This document shows positions 53,494-64,000 of a stretch of 64,000 nt of DNA, piece by piece. This DNA is from Marinobacter santoriniensis NKSG1 (GTDB lineage: Bacteria > Pseudomonadota > Gammaproteobacteria > Pseudomonadales > Oleiphilaceae). The position numbers were made by a program, and so were the translations under genes. A model generated the notes under the pieces. That model worked only from the letters and a program-made list of their open reading frames with translations, did not search any database and was not told the origin of the DNA. The DNA lies in the NCBI RefSeq assembly GCF_000347775.1, contig NZ_APAT01000026.1, positions 1 through 64,000 on the forward strand. The letters run 5' to 3'. The number at the start of each line of letters is the position of its first letter. Within the stretch, counting starts at the first letter, position 1.

Positions 53494-54735
53494 TCACGCC
53501 CGTGGCATTGGCAGTTCGGGCAGGCCGTTGTCCTGTTCCAGTCCCTGCATCAACAACTTGATACTGGCTTCTTCGTCACCCATGTGGGCGTTCAGGCGGC
53601 TCAGTTCTGCCAGGGTTTCCCGGCTCCTTCTCAGCCGAAGACTGGTTTCAAAATACTCCCGGGCTTTTCCCCACAACTCGTTTCTCAGGCTGAGCCGTCC
53701 CAGGGCCAGCAGCAGTTCGGCGTTGTTGGGGCGATCCTTGAGCCACTGTTCGGCAAGCAGCAGTTGCTCGTCGGGCTTGTGACCTTCAATGCGACCATAC
53801 AGGTTGATCAGTTCGTCGCTCCAGTGATTCCGAAGCACCTTGCGCAACAGGGTTTCCGCCTGGCCTTCGTCACCCAGCCCGGCCAGGAGTCGGGCGTAGT
53901 CCCGGATAGTATGCTCATCCCGGCGAAGGAATCCCGGTAACTCGTCCCAAAGCCGGGTGAGCGGTTCGAGGGAGGCGTCGGGATTGTCCTTGCGTTGCCG
54001 CCTGCATTCCTCGGCCGCCTGCTCGAGCAGGTTGTGCCAGGCTTCCCGTTCCAGTTCGTGGAGTTCGTCCTCGGGAATCACATTCCGCTTTTTCAGTTCC
54101 GGGAGCAGTTTTGCCAGTTCCCGCCAGTCTTCCAGCCGGAAGTAGGTGTTCTTCAACAGCTTCAGGACGAACGGATGATTCGGGGATTGTTTGCGTAACC
54201 GGATCAGCGTTGCCAGTGCCTGCTCAAGCCGGTTTCCGGCCAGCTGCAGCTGGGCCTGGGTAATGCCTACGGCCAGATCCGATCCTGGCGTACTTTCGAA
54301 GGCTTTGCGCAGCAGATCATCCACGGCCTCGTGATCCCCGGATTCGAACGAGGCCTGGGCGGCGGCAAGGTAATTGATCAGCGGCGTATCGGCTCGATCC
54401 GCGGCGGAAGTCAGTAATTTTCGAGCCCTGGGCCAGTTGCCCTCGGCCAGTGCCAGCAAGCCCTGGGTGGTGCGTCGCCGGGCCCGCCGCTCGTTACTCC
54501 GCGCAAGCCAGGTGGCCACCAGACCGGTGCCCCGGCGGAACCGCCGGAGCAGGTTGATGCCGACGACGGCGAGCACGACCAGAGCGACGAACAGGCCAAG
54601 CCCCACCCAGAAGTTGGTTTCCACCAGGTAATGCCCCAGGCTGATCCGGATGTAGCCGAGGTCATACTGCAGCCCGAGGGCCAGCCCGGTACCCATCAGC
54701 AGGGCGATCAGGATGATCAGCAGGAGGCGAATCAT
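53494..54735 (-). CDS. hemY: HemY, membrane TPR protein of the hem operon
   Basis: The protein has 413 residues. Two N-terminal membrane helices (about 3-23 and 43-63) are joined by YDLGYIRISLGHYLVETNFW, typical of proteobacterial HemY_N. Seven or more TPR-like helix pairs follow (for example RANPTLIN-type ALATLIRLRKQSPNHPFVLKLL). This HemY is not the protoporphyrinogen oxidase of Bacillus; its role in heme synthesis is uncertain, probably scaffolding. Its ATG overlaps the hemX stop by four bases. Confidence 0.94.
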   Translation of the reverse strand: MIRLLLIILIALLMGTGLALGLQYDLGYIRISLGHYLVETNFWVGLGLFVALVVLAVVGINLLRRFRRGTGLVATWLARSNERRARRRTTQGLLALAEGNWPRARKLLTSAADRADTPLINYLAAAQASFESGDHEAVDDLLRKAFESTPGSDLAVGITQAQLQLAGNRLEQALATLIRLRKQSPNHPFVLKLLKNTYFRLEDWRELAKLLPELKKRNVIPEDELHELEREAWHNLLEQAAEECRRQRKDNPDASLEPLTRLWDELPGFLRRDEHTIRDYARLLAGLGDEGQAETLLRKVLRNHWSDELINLYGRIEGHKPDEQLLLAEQWLKDRPNNAELLLALGRLSLRNELWGKAREYFETSLRLRRSRETLAELSRLNAHMGDEEASIKLLMQGLEQDNGLPELPMPRA

Positions 54736-55862
54736 GACGGGTTGCCTCCGGTATCAGCGGCTTTCTCCTGCTGTTGGCTTCCGTTGTCAGCGGGGTCAGC
54801 GCCCCGGCCAGCCAACCGGCGCTTGAGCAGCTGCAACGAATGGCTGATGTCGGGTAGCTCCGGGTCAATGTTCCGGTCGGAGAGTTCCGACAGGGTGTTG
54901 TCGAGCGCCTTGACCTTCGGATTCTCCGGGTTGTACCAGTCGGCCACCGCCGATGAGGCTTTTGCCAGAGCCCGCTCGTAAAGCGCCTGGTTGCCGCGGA
55001 GGACCGCCATTTCGGCCTCTTCGAGCATCAACTGGAGGTTCAGACGTGCATAGGCACTCTGATCCGGAGACAGCAGGGGCTTGACCGTCTCGTCCAGGCG
55101 GCGGACCACCACGACGCGGGACAGGGTATCGGTGAACTGGTTCCAGGCACGGGTCAGCATACCGGGACCGCCCTCGGCCGGAGCGGTATTGCTCTCGGTC
55201 CTGGAGGGCACGAAGCCGGGGGCGGATTCGTGGATCAGTGCCTGGTCGGTCAGTTGGTGGACGCTGTCGATAGCGGCCTCAAGAGTCAGGTAAAGCCCGG
55301 TCCGGTCGATATTCTCGATGCCCTTCAGAGCCATCAGCTCTTTTGCCAGTTGCTGGCGCACCGGATAGACCCCGACGTCGTCGGACTCTGCCAGTACCTG
55401 GTCCGCCGACTTCAGCGCCGACATCGCACCCCGGATGTCTTTCTCGATCTGCAGTCGCTGATTGCCGATCCGCAGGAGGTATTCGGCCTCTGCCAACAGC
55501 CAGTCGGTGCGGGTCCGGTTACCGGCCTCCAGCAGGGTCTGGGCATTGTGATCGATCTGGCGTCGCTGGGTCGCGATCAGCTCCCGCTGTGCCGCAAGCT
55601 TGTCTTCAAGGGACTGGAGCCGCTGGCTTTGCTGGTTCCCCCGGTCTCCGTAGAGGTTTTCCAGCTGGCGGGTGTCCTGTTGCAGCGACTTCAGGCTCTG
55701 GACGGTCGCCTGATGGCGTTGCCATTGCTGCCAGTTCCAGAGCGCCAGGGCGATTGCGATGACAAGGGCCAGCACGGTCACCAGCCAGAGTGGCCAGAGC
55801 TTTCTCGGCTTTGACGGTGTCTGTTGTATGGGGGCGGGGAGTTGATCGGTTGATTCTGTCAC
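54732..55862 (-). CDS. hemX: HemX, membrane protein of the hem operon
   Basis: The protein has 376 residues. A cytoplasmic N-terminus is followed by one membrane helix (about 23-45) and a long coiled coil (about 48-110). The C-terminal domain has TDWLLAEAEYLLRIGNQRL and the LMALKGIENIDRTGLYL block that define proteobacterial HemX. It was once called uroporphyrinogen methyltransferase but lacks that domain; it is thought to organise porphyrin enzymes at the membrane. It lies 8 bp after hemD and is coupled to hemY. Confidence 0.94.
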   Translation of the reverse strand: MTESTDQLPAPIQQTPSKPRKLWPLWLVTVLALVIAIALALWNWQQWQRHQATVQSLKSLQQDTRQLENLYGDRGNQQSQRLQSLEDKLAAQRELIATQRRQIDHNAQTLLEAGNRTRTDWLLAEAEYLLRIGNQRLQIEKDIRGAMSALKSADQVLAESDDVGVYPVRQQLAKELMALKGIENIDRTGLYLTLEAAIDSVHQLTDQALIHESAPGFVPSRTESNTAPAEGGPGMLTRAWNQFTDTLSRVVVVRRLDETVKPLLSPDQSAYARLNLQLMLEEAEMAVLRGNQALYERALAKASSAVADWYNPENPKVKALDNTLSELSDRNIDPELPDISHSLQLLKRRLAGRGADPADNGSQQQEKAADTGGNPS

Positions 55863-55870
55863 GGGCGTCC

Positions 55871-56683
55871 TTACTTGTTATTTCCGGCACCACCGTTTCT
55901 GCCGTCCAGCGTTGCTGCAACAGTGGCCACGATATCGGCATCGGCAAGACTGACTGGTACACACCATCGGGTAAATCCCGCACCCCGGGCACGCTGTGCG
56001 ACACGGTCGGCGGGAACGATCAATAACCTATCGTATAGATTATGGCCGCTCTTCGCACATAGTGCGATGAGATTATCCAGGGTTTCGCCGGACAGGGCCA
56101 CGATGGCTTCTGGTGAGAAGTCGTCCAGGACCTGCCGGATCTCTTCCTCAGAGTAGTCAGGGCAATAGCGGCGGTAGAGGGGGAGAGCCGTGACGTTTGC
56201 GCCGCGGGACTCCAGGGTTTCACGGATCAGTTCACGACCATTGTCGCCTCGCGCCAGGAGGACTTTCTCGCCACGAACCTGACGCAGCGAGGGCAGCGCC
56301 AGCAGGGCTTCGCTGGTCCAGCCTTCCGCCGGTTGCCGCACGGACAGGCCGTGGCCCGCCAACACCCTGGCTGTGCCCGCCCCCACCGCGTACCAGCGAA
56401 TGCCCATGGGAAGCTGGGGCCACCAGGTATCGATTTCCTCCAGCAGTCGCCGGGCGGCGAAGGGGCTGACGGCAATGATGTGAGAGTATCGGTCCAGGTC
56501 CAGAAGAATGCTGCGGCTCTCGGGGGTCTCGGGCAGAGCCTCTCTTGCCATGAGCGGCAGCACACGGGTTTTCGCACCAGCGGCCCGGAACGCGTCTGCC
56601 AGTCTTGACGCTTCCGGCTCCGGCCGACAGATCAGGATCCGGCGGCCGGTGAGGTCTGAGCTTTCAGCGAGGGGTGTGGCCAT
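55871..56683 (-). CDS. hemD: Uroporphyrinogen-III synthase HemD
   Basis: The protein has 270 residues from the ATG at 56683; the frame is open upstream, but that part is antisense-like sequence inside hemC. The two-lobe HemD fold is seen in [74 protein letters not shown] and the YRRYCP hinge. It cyclises hydroxymethylbilane to uroporphyrinogen III. The start lies inside the last codons of hemC (20-bp overlap), so translation is coupled. Confidence 0.93.
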   Translation of the reverse strand: MATPLAESSDLTGRRILICRPEPEASRLADAFRAAGAKTRVLPLMAREALPETPESRSILLDLDRYSHIIAVSPFAARRLLEEIDTWWPQLPMGIRWYAVGAGTARVLAGHGLSVRQPAEGWTSEALLALPSLRQVRGEKVLLARGDNGRELIRETLESRGANVTALPLYRRYCPDYSEEEIRQVLDDFSPEAIVALSGETLDNLIALCAKSGHNLYDRLLIVPADRVAQRARGAGFTRWCVPVSLADADIVATVAATLDGRNGGAGNNK

Positions 56684-57605
56684 AGATATCAGCCAGTACC
56701 TTGTCGGCGCCCAGGGCCAGGAGGTCTTCGGCCAGTTCACGGCCGAGCCGCTCGCCTTCGTTTCGCGGTGCACGCCCCTCGACACGGAAGATCTGCTGGC
56801 CGTCAACCGAGCCCACGAGTCCCCGAAGCCAGAGAGTGTCCTTGTCCTCCAGCAGGGCGTACGCGGCAATCGGTACCTGGCATCCACCTTCAAGACGACG
56901 GTTCAGCGCCCGTTCCGCTTTCACGCGGTCGGCGGTGTCTGCATGATTCAGGGGAGCAATCAGTTCCAGCAACTCGGTGTCGTCGACCCGACACTCGATA
57001 CCCAGTGCCCCCTGTCCCACGGCAGGCAGTGAAATCACGTCCGGCAGACAGTAGCGGATGCGGTTGTGGAATCCGAGGCGTTTCAGGCCGGAGCTGGCCA
57101 GTACGATGGCGTCGTAGTCGTGCGCGTCCAGTTTGGCCAGGCGGGTGTTCACGTTGCCCCGGAGTACCTTGATCTGCAGGTCTGGTCGATAGGCCCTCAA
57201 TTGCGATTCCCGGCGAAGGCTGGCGGTCCCGACAACGGCGCCCTCCGGCAGCGCATCGACGGTTTCGTAGTGGTTACTGACAAAGGCGTCGGTGGGATCT
57301 TCCCGCTCACAGATGGCGACCAGCCCGAGGCCTTCCGGAAATTCCATGGGCACGTCCTTCATGGAATGCACCGCCAGATCCGCCCGGCCGTCCAGCATGG
57401 CTTCTTCCAGCTCCTTCACGAACAGGCCCTTGCCGCCGATCTTGGCCAGCGGAACATCGAGGATCTTGTCGCCCTGGGTCTTGATCTTGACCAGTTCCAC
57501 GGTGACGCTGTCGTGCAGCTGTTCCAGTTCGGATTTGATGTGTTCGGCCTGCCACAGCGCGAGGGCGCTGCTGCGGGTTGCGATGCGAAGGGTACGTTTG
57601 GACAT
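56664..57605 (-). CDS. hemC: Porphobilinogen deaminase HemC
   Basis: The protein has 313 residues from the ATG at 57605; a GTG three codons upstream (57614) is possible. Motifs are [72 protein letters not shown] and the dipyrromethane cofactor cysteine in [18 protein letters not shown]. It polymerises four porphobilinogens to hydroxymethylbilane. It is first of hemC-hemD-hemX-hemY and sits 78 bp downstream of algR on the same strand, as in Pseudomonas. Confidence 0.97.
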   Translation of the reverse strand: MSKRTLRIATRSSALALWQAEHIKSELEQLHDSVTVELVKIKTQGDKILDVPLAKIGGKGLFVKELEEAMLDGRADLAVHSMKDVPMEFPEGLGLVAICEREDPTDAFVSNHYETVDALPEGAVVGTASLRRESQLRAYRPDLQIKVLRGNVNTRLAKLDAHDYDAIVLASSGLKRLGFHNRIRYCLPDVISLPAVGQGALGIECRVDDTELLELIAPLNHADTADRVKAERALNRRLEGGCQVPIAAYALLEDKDTLWLRGLVGSVDGQQIFRVEGRAPRNEGERLGRELAEDLLALGADKVLADIYGHTPR

Positions 57606-57683
57606 GGCACTCACTGTCGGTTGGAAAAATGTTCGCCAAGGTTAACGTGTGACGGCATAAATGTCCCGTAGGGATGGCCGCAG

Positions 57684-58445
57684 TCAGCCCGGCTGGTGGT
57701 CCTGCAGCCACTGTCGAACGTCGGCGGCATGGCGGCGGCTGGCGGCCAGTCGTTGGGGATGGTCGCGCAGAACCACGACATTCTGGCCTTCCGGTGTGCG
57801 CTCCAGTGCCCTGATGAAGCGAACACCGACCAGGGTATTGCGGTGGATGCGCAGGAGTTGCTCCGGGTAGCTGGCTTCCAGTTCCTTGAGGGTGTAATCC
57901 GACACGGTTTCGCCGCCGGTGTGATGAATGGTGACGTATTTCTGGTCGGCCTCGCAGAACCGGATGTCGTTCAGTTCGATCAATTCGGTTCCGCGATGGG
58001 TGCGAACGGCGAGTTGCTCGCCCTGTGACGGCAAGGTGCGGGTCAGCTTCTGGCGCTGGACCCGGTTGACGCGTCCGGCCTTGGCCAGGGCCTCCGCCAA
58101 GGCTTCCTTGCGCACCGGTTTCAGCAGGTACGCTGTGGCCTGTACATCGAACGCCTGAATCGCATAGTGATCGTAAGCGGTACAGAAGATAATCGCCGGC
58201 GGGTGCTCCAGGTGCTGCAGCCGTGTCGCCGCTTCCATGCCATCGAGTCCCGGCATCCGGATGTCCAGCAGCAGGATGTCGGGCTCCAGTTCGGCCACCT
58301 GTTTCAGGGTGCTGTCGCCATCGGCGGCCTCGCCGCTGACGCGATAGCCGGGAAGGTCCTCCAGCAGGCGCCGGATGCGCTCCCGGGCGAGCGGTTCATC
58401 GTCTGCGATCAGGATGCTCAGCGTCGGGGTTGCTGTACCCGTCAT
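57684..58445 (-). CDS. algR: LytTR-type response regulator AlgR
   Basis: The protein has 253 residues. The receiver domain (about 8-125) has Asp15-Asp16, phosphoacceptor Asp61 in LLLDIRMPGLDG and Lys in YLLKP. The LytTR DNA-binding domain (about 145-245) has IRFCEADQKYVTIHH, and LLRIHRNTLVGVRFIRAL. Together with its neighbours this is AlgR, which in pseudomonads controls twitching motility, exopolysaccharide and virulence genes. Its ATG overlaps the algZ stop by four bases, matching the cognate-pair arrangement. Confidence 0.94.
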   Translation of the reverse strand: MTGTATPTLSILIADDEPLARERIRRLLEDLPGYRVSGEAADGDSTLKQVAELEPDILLLDIRMPGLDGMEAATRLQHLEHPPAIIFCTAYDHYAIQAFDVQATAYLLKPVRKEALAEALAKAGRVNRVQRQKLTRTLPSQGEQLAVRTHRGTELIELNDIRFCEADQKYVTIHHTGGETVSDYTLKELEASYPEQLLRIHRNTLVGVRFIRALERTPEGQNVVVLRDHPQRLAASRRHAADVRQWLQDHQPG

Positions 58446-59566
58446 GGCGTTTGTTCACCTCCCTTGTCGCCGATAGCGGATTGCTGGCTCACCGTCCTGC
58501 GAGGCAGCCGCAGCGTCACAGTATAGATCGACTCGTGCTGACTGTGTTTGAGTACGGCCGGTTCGCCGAACAGTGCCTGCAGTCTGGACTGTATGTTGGC
58601 CAGTGCCACGCGGTTGCCGCGATGACGGCGCTGGTCGTGCTCCGGCGCCGGATTCTGAACAATCAGGTACACAAACTCCTGTCTTCGGGAGATTTCGATC
58701 CGCACCGTGCCCCCTTCAGGCCGGGGCTGAATGCCGTGATAGATGGCGTTTTCGATCAGGGGCTGAAGGGTCAGCGGTGGAATGGCCTGGTGCTCGAGTC
58801 CGGGTGTGATCGCCCAGTCCACTTTCAGTCGATCGCCCAGGCGCAAAGCCTCGATGGCGAGATAGCGATGGCACAGGGCCAGTTCACGGGCCAGGGGAAT
58901 AAGCTGGTCGGAGGTGCGCAGGCTGGCCCGGAACAGTTCCGACAGGTCGAGTACCGCTTCTTCCGCCTGCTCCGGGCGGGTTGCGATCAGGCTGGCAATG
59001 GTGTTCATGCTGTTGAACAGGAAATGAGGCTGGATGCGGGCCTGGAGCGCCGCGAGCCGGGCGCCCATTTCCGCTTCCCGTTGCTGCTGCCACTGGTGCT
59101 GAAGGTAAAAATACCGCAATACCATCAATACGATCAGAAGGGCGAGTAGCAGCTTCTTGGCGATGGTTTGCCAGGCAATAGCATCGGGTATCGGATTGAG
59201 TACGCTGTTGGCAAACAGGCTGAAGGCGAATACGTCGGCAAGTACGATGGCCACAATCAGCATCGTCGCGCGGGGCGTGCCCATTCGGGCCAGTCTCGGT
59301 CGCAACAGGCAGATCAGGGCCGCGCTGGTCAGGGTGGTCCACTGGACAAACAGCGACAGCAAGCCGAAATAGTTCCAGTCGATCCAGGCGGTTTCCGCCT
59401 GCACGATGGCCATGACCAGGACCAGCAGTTCGCTGGTCAGCAGCAGCAGGAAAACCGCCCGCACCCGACAAAGGTCCGGAACGTAGAAGTCGTGGGTGGT
59501 CCCACTTTTGTCCCCGTTCAGGGGTGTCTCCTTTGCGACGGTCAGAATGGTATACTCCCGCGACAT
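58442..59566 (-). CDS. algZ: Sensor histidine kinase AlgZ/FimS (LytS type)
   Basis: The protein has 374 residues from the ATG at 59566. Four membrane helices lie between about 36 and 152, followed by a His_kinase domain with His181 in IQPHFLFNSMNTIASL. The HATPase has LTLQPLIENAIYHG and a shortened G-box (NRVALANIQSRLQALFG). The family lacks a classical HisKA. It should act with AlgR. The ATG has no ribosome site, while AAGGAG stands six bases before an in-frame CTG at 59521, so a CTG start (359 residues) is a serious alternative. Confidence 0.92.
   Translation of the reverse strand: MSREYTILTVAKETPLNGDKSGTTHDFYVPDLCRVRAVFLLLLTSELLVLVMAIVQAETAWIDWNYFGLLSLFVQWTTLTSAALICLLRPRLARMGTPRATMLIVAIVLADVFAFSLFANSVLNPIPDAIAWQTIAKKLLLALLIVLMVLRYFYLQHQWQQQREAEMGARLAALQARIQPHFLFNSMNTIASLIATRPEQAEEAVLDLSELFRASLRTSDQLIPLARELALCHRYLAIEALRLGDRLKVDWAITPGLEHQAIPPLTLQPLIENAIYHGIQPRPEGGTVRIEISRRQEFVYLIVQNPAPEHDQRRHRGNRVALANIQSRLQALFGEPAVLKHSQHESIYTVTLRLPRRTVSQQSAIGDKGGEQTP
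59548..59556 (+). promoter_or_regulatory. Extended -10 promoter element for argH
   Basis: TGGTATACT is an extended -10 (TGnTATAAT type) 65 bp upstream of argH. No good -35 is seen at standard spacing, which extended -10 promoters tolerate. It overlaps the 5' end of algZ on the other strand. Confidence 0.55.
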
Positions 59567-59620
59567 CAAATGTACCCGTTGCCCGAGATGATGCCGGGCT
59601 GTGAGCAGGAAAGATAGACC

Positions 59621-61030
<1,410 letters not shown>

Positions 61031-61053
61031 TCGGTGAACGCCGGGCGTCTCGG

Positions 61054-63588
61054 CTAGCCGCCGATGCGCCCGGTGGTGAGGTCAACGGCGGCGGGGGTGA
61101 GGGCGTCCAGCGGTTGAGGTCGGGACAGCCGGAATCCCTGGCCGAAATGAATGCCGAGTGTTCTTGCCTTACGTAACGCGTCGTCGTTTTCAATGAAGGT
61201 GGCAACGGTGTCCTTGCCCGCCGCTTCGGCAATCCGGTGCAAGGCTTCTACCATGACCTGCTGGACCGGGTCGTCCTCCAGGTGGTCCATCATCTGACGG
61301 TCCAGCTTGATGATGTCCACCGGCAATCGGGCGGCAAGCCGGTAACTTTCCACCGACGCCCCGGCGCCATCCAGCGCAACCCGGCAACCAACCCGGTGCA
61401 GGGCATCGCACAGCACGGAAACGTCATCCGGGTACTGGGTGGCATGGGCCTCCCGGATCTCCACACAGAAGCATTCCGGTGCAAACGGAGATCGGGCCAG
61501 TTCCGCTTCCATGAAATCCGCGAACGAGTCGTCGAGTACACTCGCCAGTGACAGGTTGAACCCGCAGTATTTCAGTCGTGGTTCCAGCAAGCGGTGTCCG
61601 TTCAGCCAGTGAAGTGTCTGCCGGATCACCTGTCGATCCAGTTTCTTGGCAAGGTCGAAACGCTCCGCCACTGGCAGGAACTCATCGGGGTGCAGGACGG
61701 GTGCATTGTCATCGCCGCCGGGAATCCGGCAGAGGATCTCAATGTGGTCACCCCAGGTAGCGCTGGCGACCGGCTTGAGTGTCTGGTATTCGAGCACCAA
61801 CTCACCCTGGGCAAGGGCCTGGCGAATCTGTTCCAGGCGCTGGGCCGTCACGGTGTCGTCCATGGCTTCGGTCAGGGCGTTCGCTGCATGGATCCGGTTG
61901 CGACCGGAAGTTTTCGCCGTGTGGCAGAGGTCCGCCGCCTGGCTGAGCAGTTCCTCCGGATCACGGGGCTTGTCGCCCTCCATGATCAGCAGTCCGCCAC
62001 TGGCGGTGGTGCTGAGTTTCTGTCCCTGCCAGTCGAAGACAAAGTTCCGGATCAGTTCAAGGATGCTCTGGGCAATGTCCCGGGCTTTGGCCTCGGGGCA
62101 GTTTTCGATCAGTAGTGCGAAAGTGTCCCCCGATAGCCGGGCCAGCGCGTCACGCTGGCGCACCCGGACGCCGAGGTTGCCTGCCAGCTCACGCAGATAG
62201 CGGTCACAGGTACCGCTGCCGGCAATGTCGTTGAAGCGCTCGAAGTCGTCGAGGTCCAGATAGAGCAGGCTGTCACAGGATTCACGGTGAGTCTTCTGTT
62301 CCAGGGTCCTCAGCAGCCGGGCGATAAATTCCCGGCGATTCATCAGGCCAGTAACCGGATCATGCCGGGTGTGGTACTCGCTGCTACCGGCGTGTTGAAT
62401 CTGGTTGTCGATGTTCCGCCCGACCTGGACCGCCCCAAGCGTTTCCCCGTGGCTGTTGGTAATCCGCTGGTAGTGGAATTCATGGACAGGTAAATCCCGG
62501 TTCTGCTGCGCAAGGGGCATTTCCACCACAAAACCGCCGCGTTCGAAAGCGCGCTGCCACAGACGCTCGATCAGCCGGCGTTCATTGGGGAAGTCCCCCA
62601 GGAGCTCCAGGAGGTTGTCGCCGGGGGTCGGGGTCCGCCCGAACACGCTGGCAAATTGGCTGGCGTAGGGATAATTGCAATGCAGCAGGGTCAACCGTGT
62701 GTCCACCGCAGCCACCAGATCGGGTGTGGCCTCGCCGGTAGCTGCCAGCACTTGCGTTGCACGTTCCAGCGCCTGCTCCTGCTCCATGGTGGCAGTCTGG
62801 TTGATCAGTGTGCCCGCCAGCCGCTGGATACGGCCGCCCTGTTTGATCGGACGGCCAGTCAGCGTCATGCGTTTGAGGGTCTGGCGCGAGGTCAGGACGT
62901 TCAGGTCAAGATGGAATGGGTGTCCGGTCCTTACGCATCGCCGGAACAGTGCCCGCACCCGGGCCTGCCCCGTCTGGCAGTAGAACAGAGCCTGCTCCGG
63001 GGTAATCCGCGTGCTGGTGCGCAGCGCCAGCTGCTGGTACATGCCGTCGGACCAGAACATCTCGTTGCTGGCGATGTCGAGTTCCCAGAGACCAAACTCG
63101 GCTAGGCCCTCGGCGGATTTGATCAGGCCCGGGTCCATGCCTGAAATGTCACGAGGCGTTATCGTGGCGGTGGCGGCCTGGTCAGAATCCCGGCTCGCCT
63201 GCCTGAGGCTGAGTTCGGCGGTGAAAAAGAATCCTTCCTTGTGCCGGAACGTCAGCAGCACGCGCTGACCGTCTTCGATCAGGTGTCGATTGGCCGTTGC
63301 GAAAGGATCATCCTGTCGCGAAGCCAGAATCCGCTGGACCGGCTGCCCTTCGAGTTCGCCGGACTCGTAGCCGAGCACCGCCTCGCAGCTCGCCGCGGCC
63401 TGCATGACGGTGCCTTCGTCGTCAATACGCAGCAGGACGCTCCGTTCATCCTGGTGCTGCTGGTCTGACCGGTAACGTCGAATCAGGAACTCTCTCACGT
63501 CGGGTATGCCTCGAATTGCCAGCGGTGCACGGTTTGGACCGATGCCGCTTTTATTTTTTTGTCGGTTTTGCCACGATTCAATCATCAT
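61054..63588 (-). CDS. PAS-GGDEF-EAL protein with degenerate catalytic motifs (FimX-like)
   Basis: The protein has 844 residues from the ATG at 63588; ATG 63615 or a GTG further in are possible, and the open frame up to 63720 would run antisense into cyaA. There are about three PAS-like domains (about 45-395). The GGDEF domain has SGDTF at 486-490 in place of GGDEF. The EAL domain has EIL at 617-619 and LDGAGAS at 739-745 in place of DDFGTGxSS, losing a metal-binding Asp. Both enzyme activities are therefore probably lost. This pattern is that of c-di-GMP receptors such as FimX, which binds c-di-GMP and controls type IV pili. It is divergent from cyaA. Confidence 0.9.
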   Translation of the reverse strand: MMIESWQNRQKNKSGIGPNRAPLAIRGIPDVREFLIRRYRSDQQHQDERSVLLRIDDEGTVMQAAASCEAVLGYESGELEGQPVQRILASRQDDPFATANRHLIEDGQRVLLTFRHKEGFFFTAELSLRQASRDSDQAATATITPRDISGMDPGLIKSAEGLAEFGLWELDIASNEMFWSDGMYQQLALRTSTRITPEQALFYCQTGQARVRALFRRCVRTGHPFHLDLNVLTSRQTLKRMTLTGRPIKQGGRIQRLAGTLINQTATMEQEQALERATQVLAATGEATPDLVAAVDTRLTLLHCNYPYASQFASVFGRTPTPGDNLLELLGDFPNERRLIERLWQRAFERGGFVVEMPLAQQNRDLPVHEFHYQRITNSHGETLGAVQVGRNIDNQIQHAGSSEYHTRHDPVTGLMNRREFIARLLRTLEQKTHRESCDSLLYLDLDDFERFNDIAGSGTCDRYLRELAGNLGVRVRQRDALARLSGDTFALLIENCPEAKARDIAQSILELIRNFVFDWQGQKLSTTASGGLLIMEGDKPRDPEELLSQAADLCHTAKTSGRNRIHAANALTEAMDDTVTAQRLEQIRQALAQGELVLEYQTLKPVASATWGDHIEILCRIPGGDDNAPVLHPDEFLPVAERFDLAKKLDRQVIRQTLHWLNGHRLLEPRLKYCGFNLSLASVLDDSFADFMEAELARSPFAPECFCVEIREAHATQYPDDVSVLCDALHRVGCRVALDGAGASVESYRLAARLPVDIIKLDRQMMDHLEDDPVQQVMVEALHRIAEAAGKDTVATFIENDDALRKARTLGIHFGQGFRLSRPQPLDALTPAAVDLTTGRIGG

Positions 63589-63630
63589 ACTGATACTGTC
63601 GCGGAAAAGAACCATTGTGCCGGAGTCGCC

Positions 63631-64000
63631 TTGAATCGCCTCACCCCCGCTATTGCCCTGGATTTCGAAGAGGGCATTGATCGCAAGACCCTGCGTCGAC
63701 TCCGCGACCGGTTTCTGCACGTAAACCAGCAGCGCTGGGAGCGCGCCCGTTCAGCATTGACCTATCGTCAGCAAAGTGTGCTCGAGATCCTGCCGCTGGC
63801 CTTCCATCTGAACCATCCGGCGCTGCCCGGCTACCAGGATGGCGATTGCCCCTTCGGTCTGAGCCACTACCAGCCGACCCCGGAAACCCTGAATGCTGCC
63901 CGGCGTCTGGCCCGAACATTTACCCTGCGGGACCAGGGCAAGCGACAGCCCGATCTGCAGGCCATGTTCCTGATGGGCAGTCCCGGTACGCTGGGCCATT
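63631..64000 (+). CDS. cyaA: Adenylate cyclase class I CyaA (3' part outside window)
   Basis: The first 123 codons are visible, from a TTG at 63631 with GGAG at 63622-63625; no nearby in-frame ATG exists. The segments QQSVLEILPLAFHLNHPALPGY, DCPFGLSHYQP and LQAMFLMGSPGTLGH match the N-terminal catalytic domain of enterobacterial-type CyaA (HYHHPLMPGYLDG and YTMGSTSSVGQ in E. coli). It makes cAMP from ATP for Crp/Vfr signalling. A TTG start is common in cyaA and keeps expression low. The divergent FimX-like gene starts about 45 bp away. Confidence 0.9.
   Translation, partial: MNRLTPAIALDFEEGIDRKTLRRLRDRFLHVNQQRWERARSALTYRQQSVLEILPLAFHLNHPALPGYQDGDCPFGLSHYQPTPETLNAARRLARTFTLRDQGKRQPDLQAMFLMGSPGTLGH

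Noticed and set aside
63589..63720. Extension of the PAS-GGDEF-EAL protein to 888 aa
   Set aside because: It would run antisense into the start of cyaA and adds no domain.

Overview
The window looks like chromosome of a marine gammaproteobacterium of the Marinobacter type (Alteromonadales/Pseudomonadales border). The evidence is the Pseudomonas-like gene orders ppx-trxA-(...)-rho-ubiD and hemY-hemX-hemD-hemC-algR-algZ-argH-(...)-cyaA, AlgR/AlgZ and Rsd-type regulators, class I adenylate cyclase, and many c-di-GMP proteins in a GC-rich background. The genus is an inference from gene order and protein style; no search was run.

Region 1 (1-9.7 kb) is a visibly more AT-rich accessory island ending at the 3' end of a tRNA-Arg(CCG) gene. 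It carries the end of a nucleoside 2-deoxyribosyltransferase-like gene facing a tightly coupled three-gene operon on the minus strand: a P-loop ATPase, a protein of unknown fold, and a 1783-residue protein joining a PD-(D/E)XK nuclease-like segment to an FtsK/HerA-type ATPase. The architecture resembles the dptFGH restriction half of DNA phosphorothioation systems, but no modification genes are visible. It is either a dptFGH relative or an undescribed nuclease/translocase defence system. Three helically phased 7-bp repeats lie beside the tRNA.

Region 2 (9.9-15.2 kb) is a signalling cluster: a stand-alone periplasmic sensor without an output domain, a histidine kinase whose membrane domain carries the full copper/ethylene-binding residue set of plant ETR1, an Rcp1-type response regulator, a REC-GGDEF-EAL protein and a degenerate receiver. 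It reads as a possible ethylene-to-c-di-GMP pathway.

Region 3 (15.2-29.5 kb) holds yaeQ, a CidA/LrgA-LrgB pair, a complete Dpp/Opp-type peptide ABC transporter with an internal terminator, a LysR regulator coupled to a PepQ prolidase, Fur-boxed bfd plus bfr, phosphomannomutase cpsG, outer-membrane phospholipase pldA, a small membrane protein and cytochrome c5.

Region 4 (29.5-45.5 kb) is housekeeping: rep, a GGDEF-EAL protein, tex, gshA, an RMF-like protein, an exported FliL-like protein, dsbB, rsd, an FKBP lipoprotein, two small paired genes, yheS, ppx and trxA.

Region 5 (45.5-64 kb) contains a molybdenum-cofactor block (mobA; moaB-moeA-moaD-moaE) between trxA and rho, then rho, ubiD, a ferredoxin-reductase gene, hemYXDC, algR/algZ, argH, a PAS-GGDEF-EAL protein with degenerate catalytic motifs, and the start of cyaA at the window edge. 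Two long-armed inverted repeats with similar internal hairpins and one RAYT-like palindrome sit in intergenic gaps.
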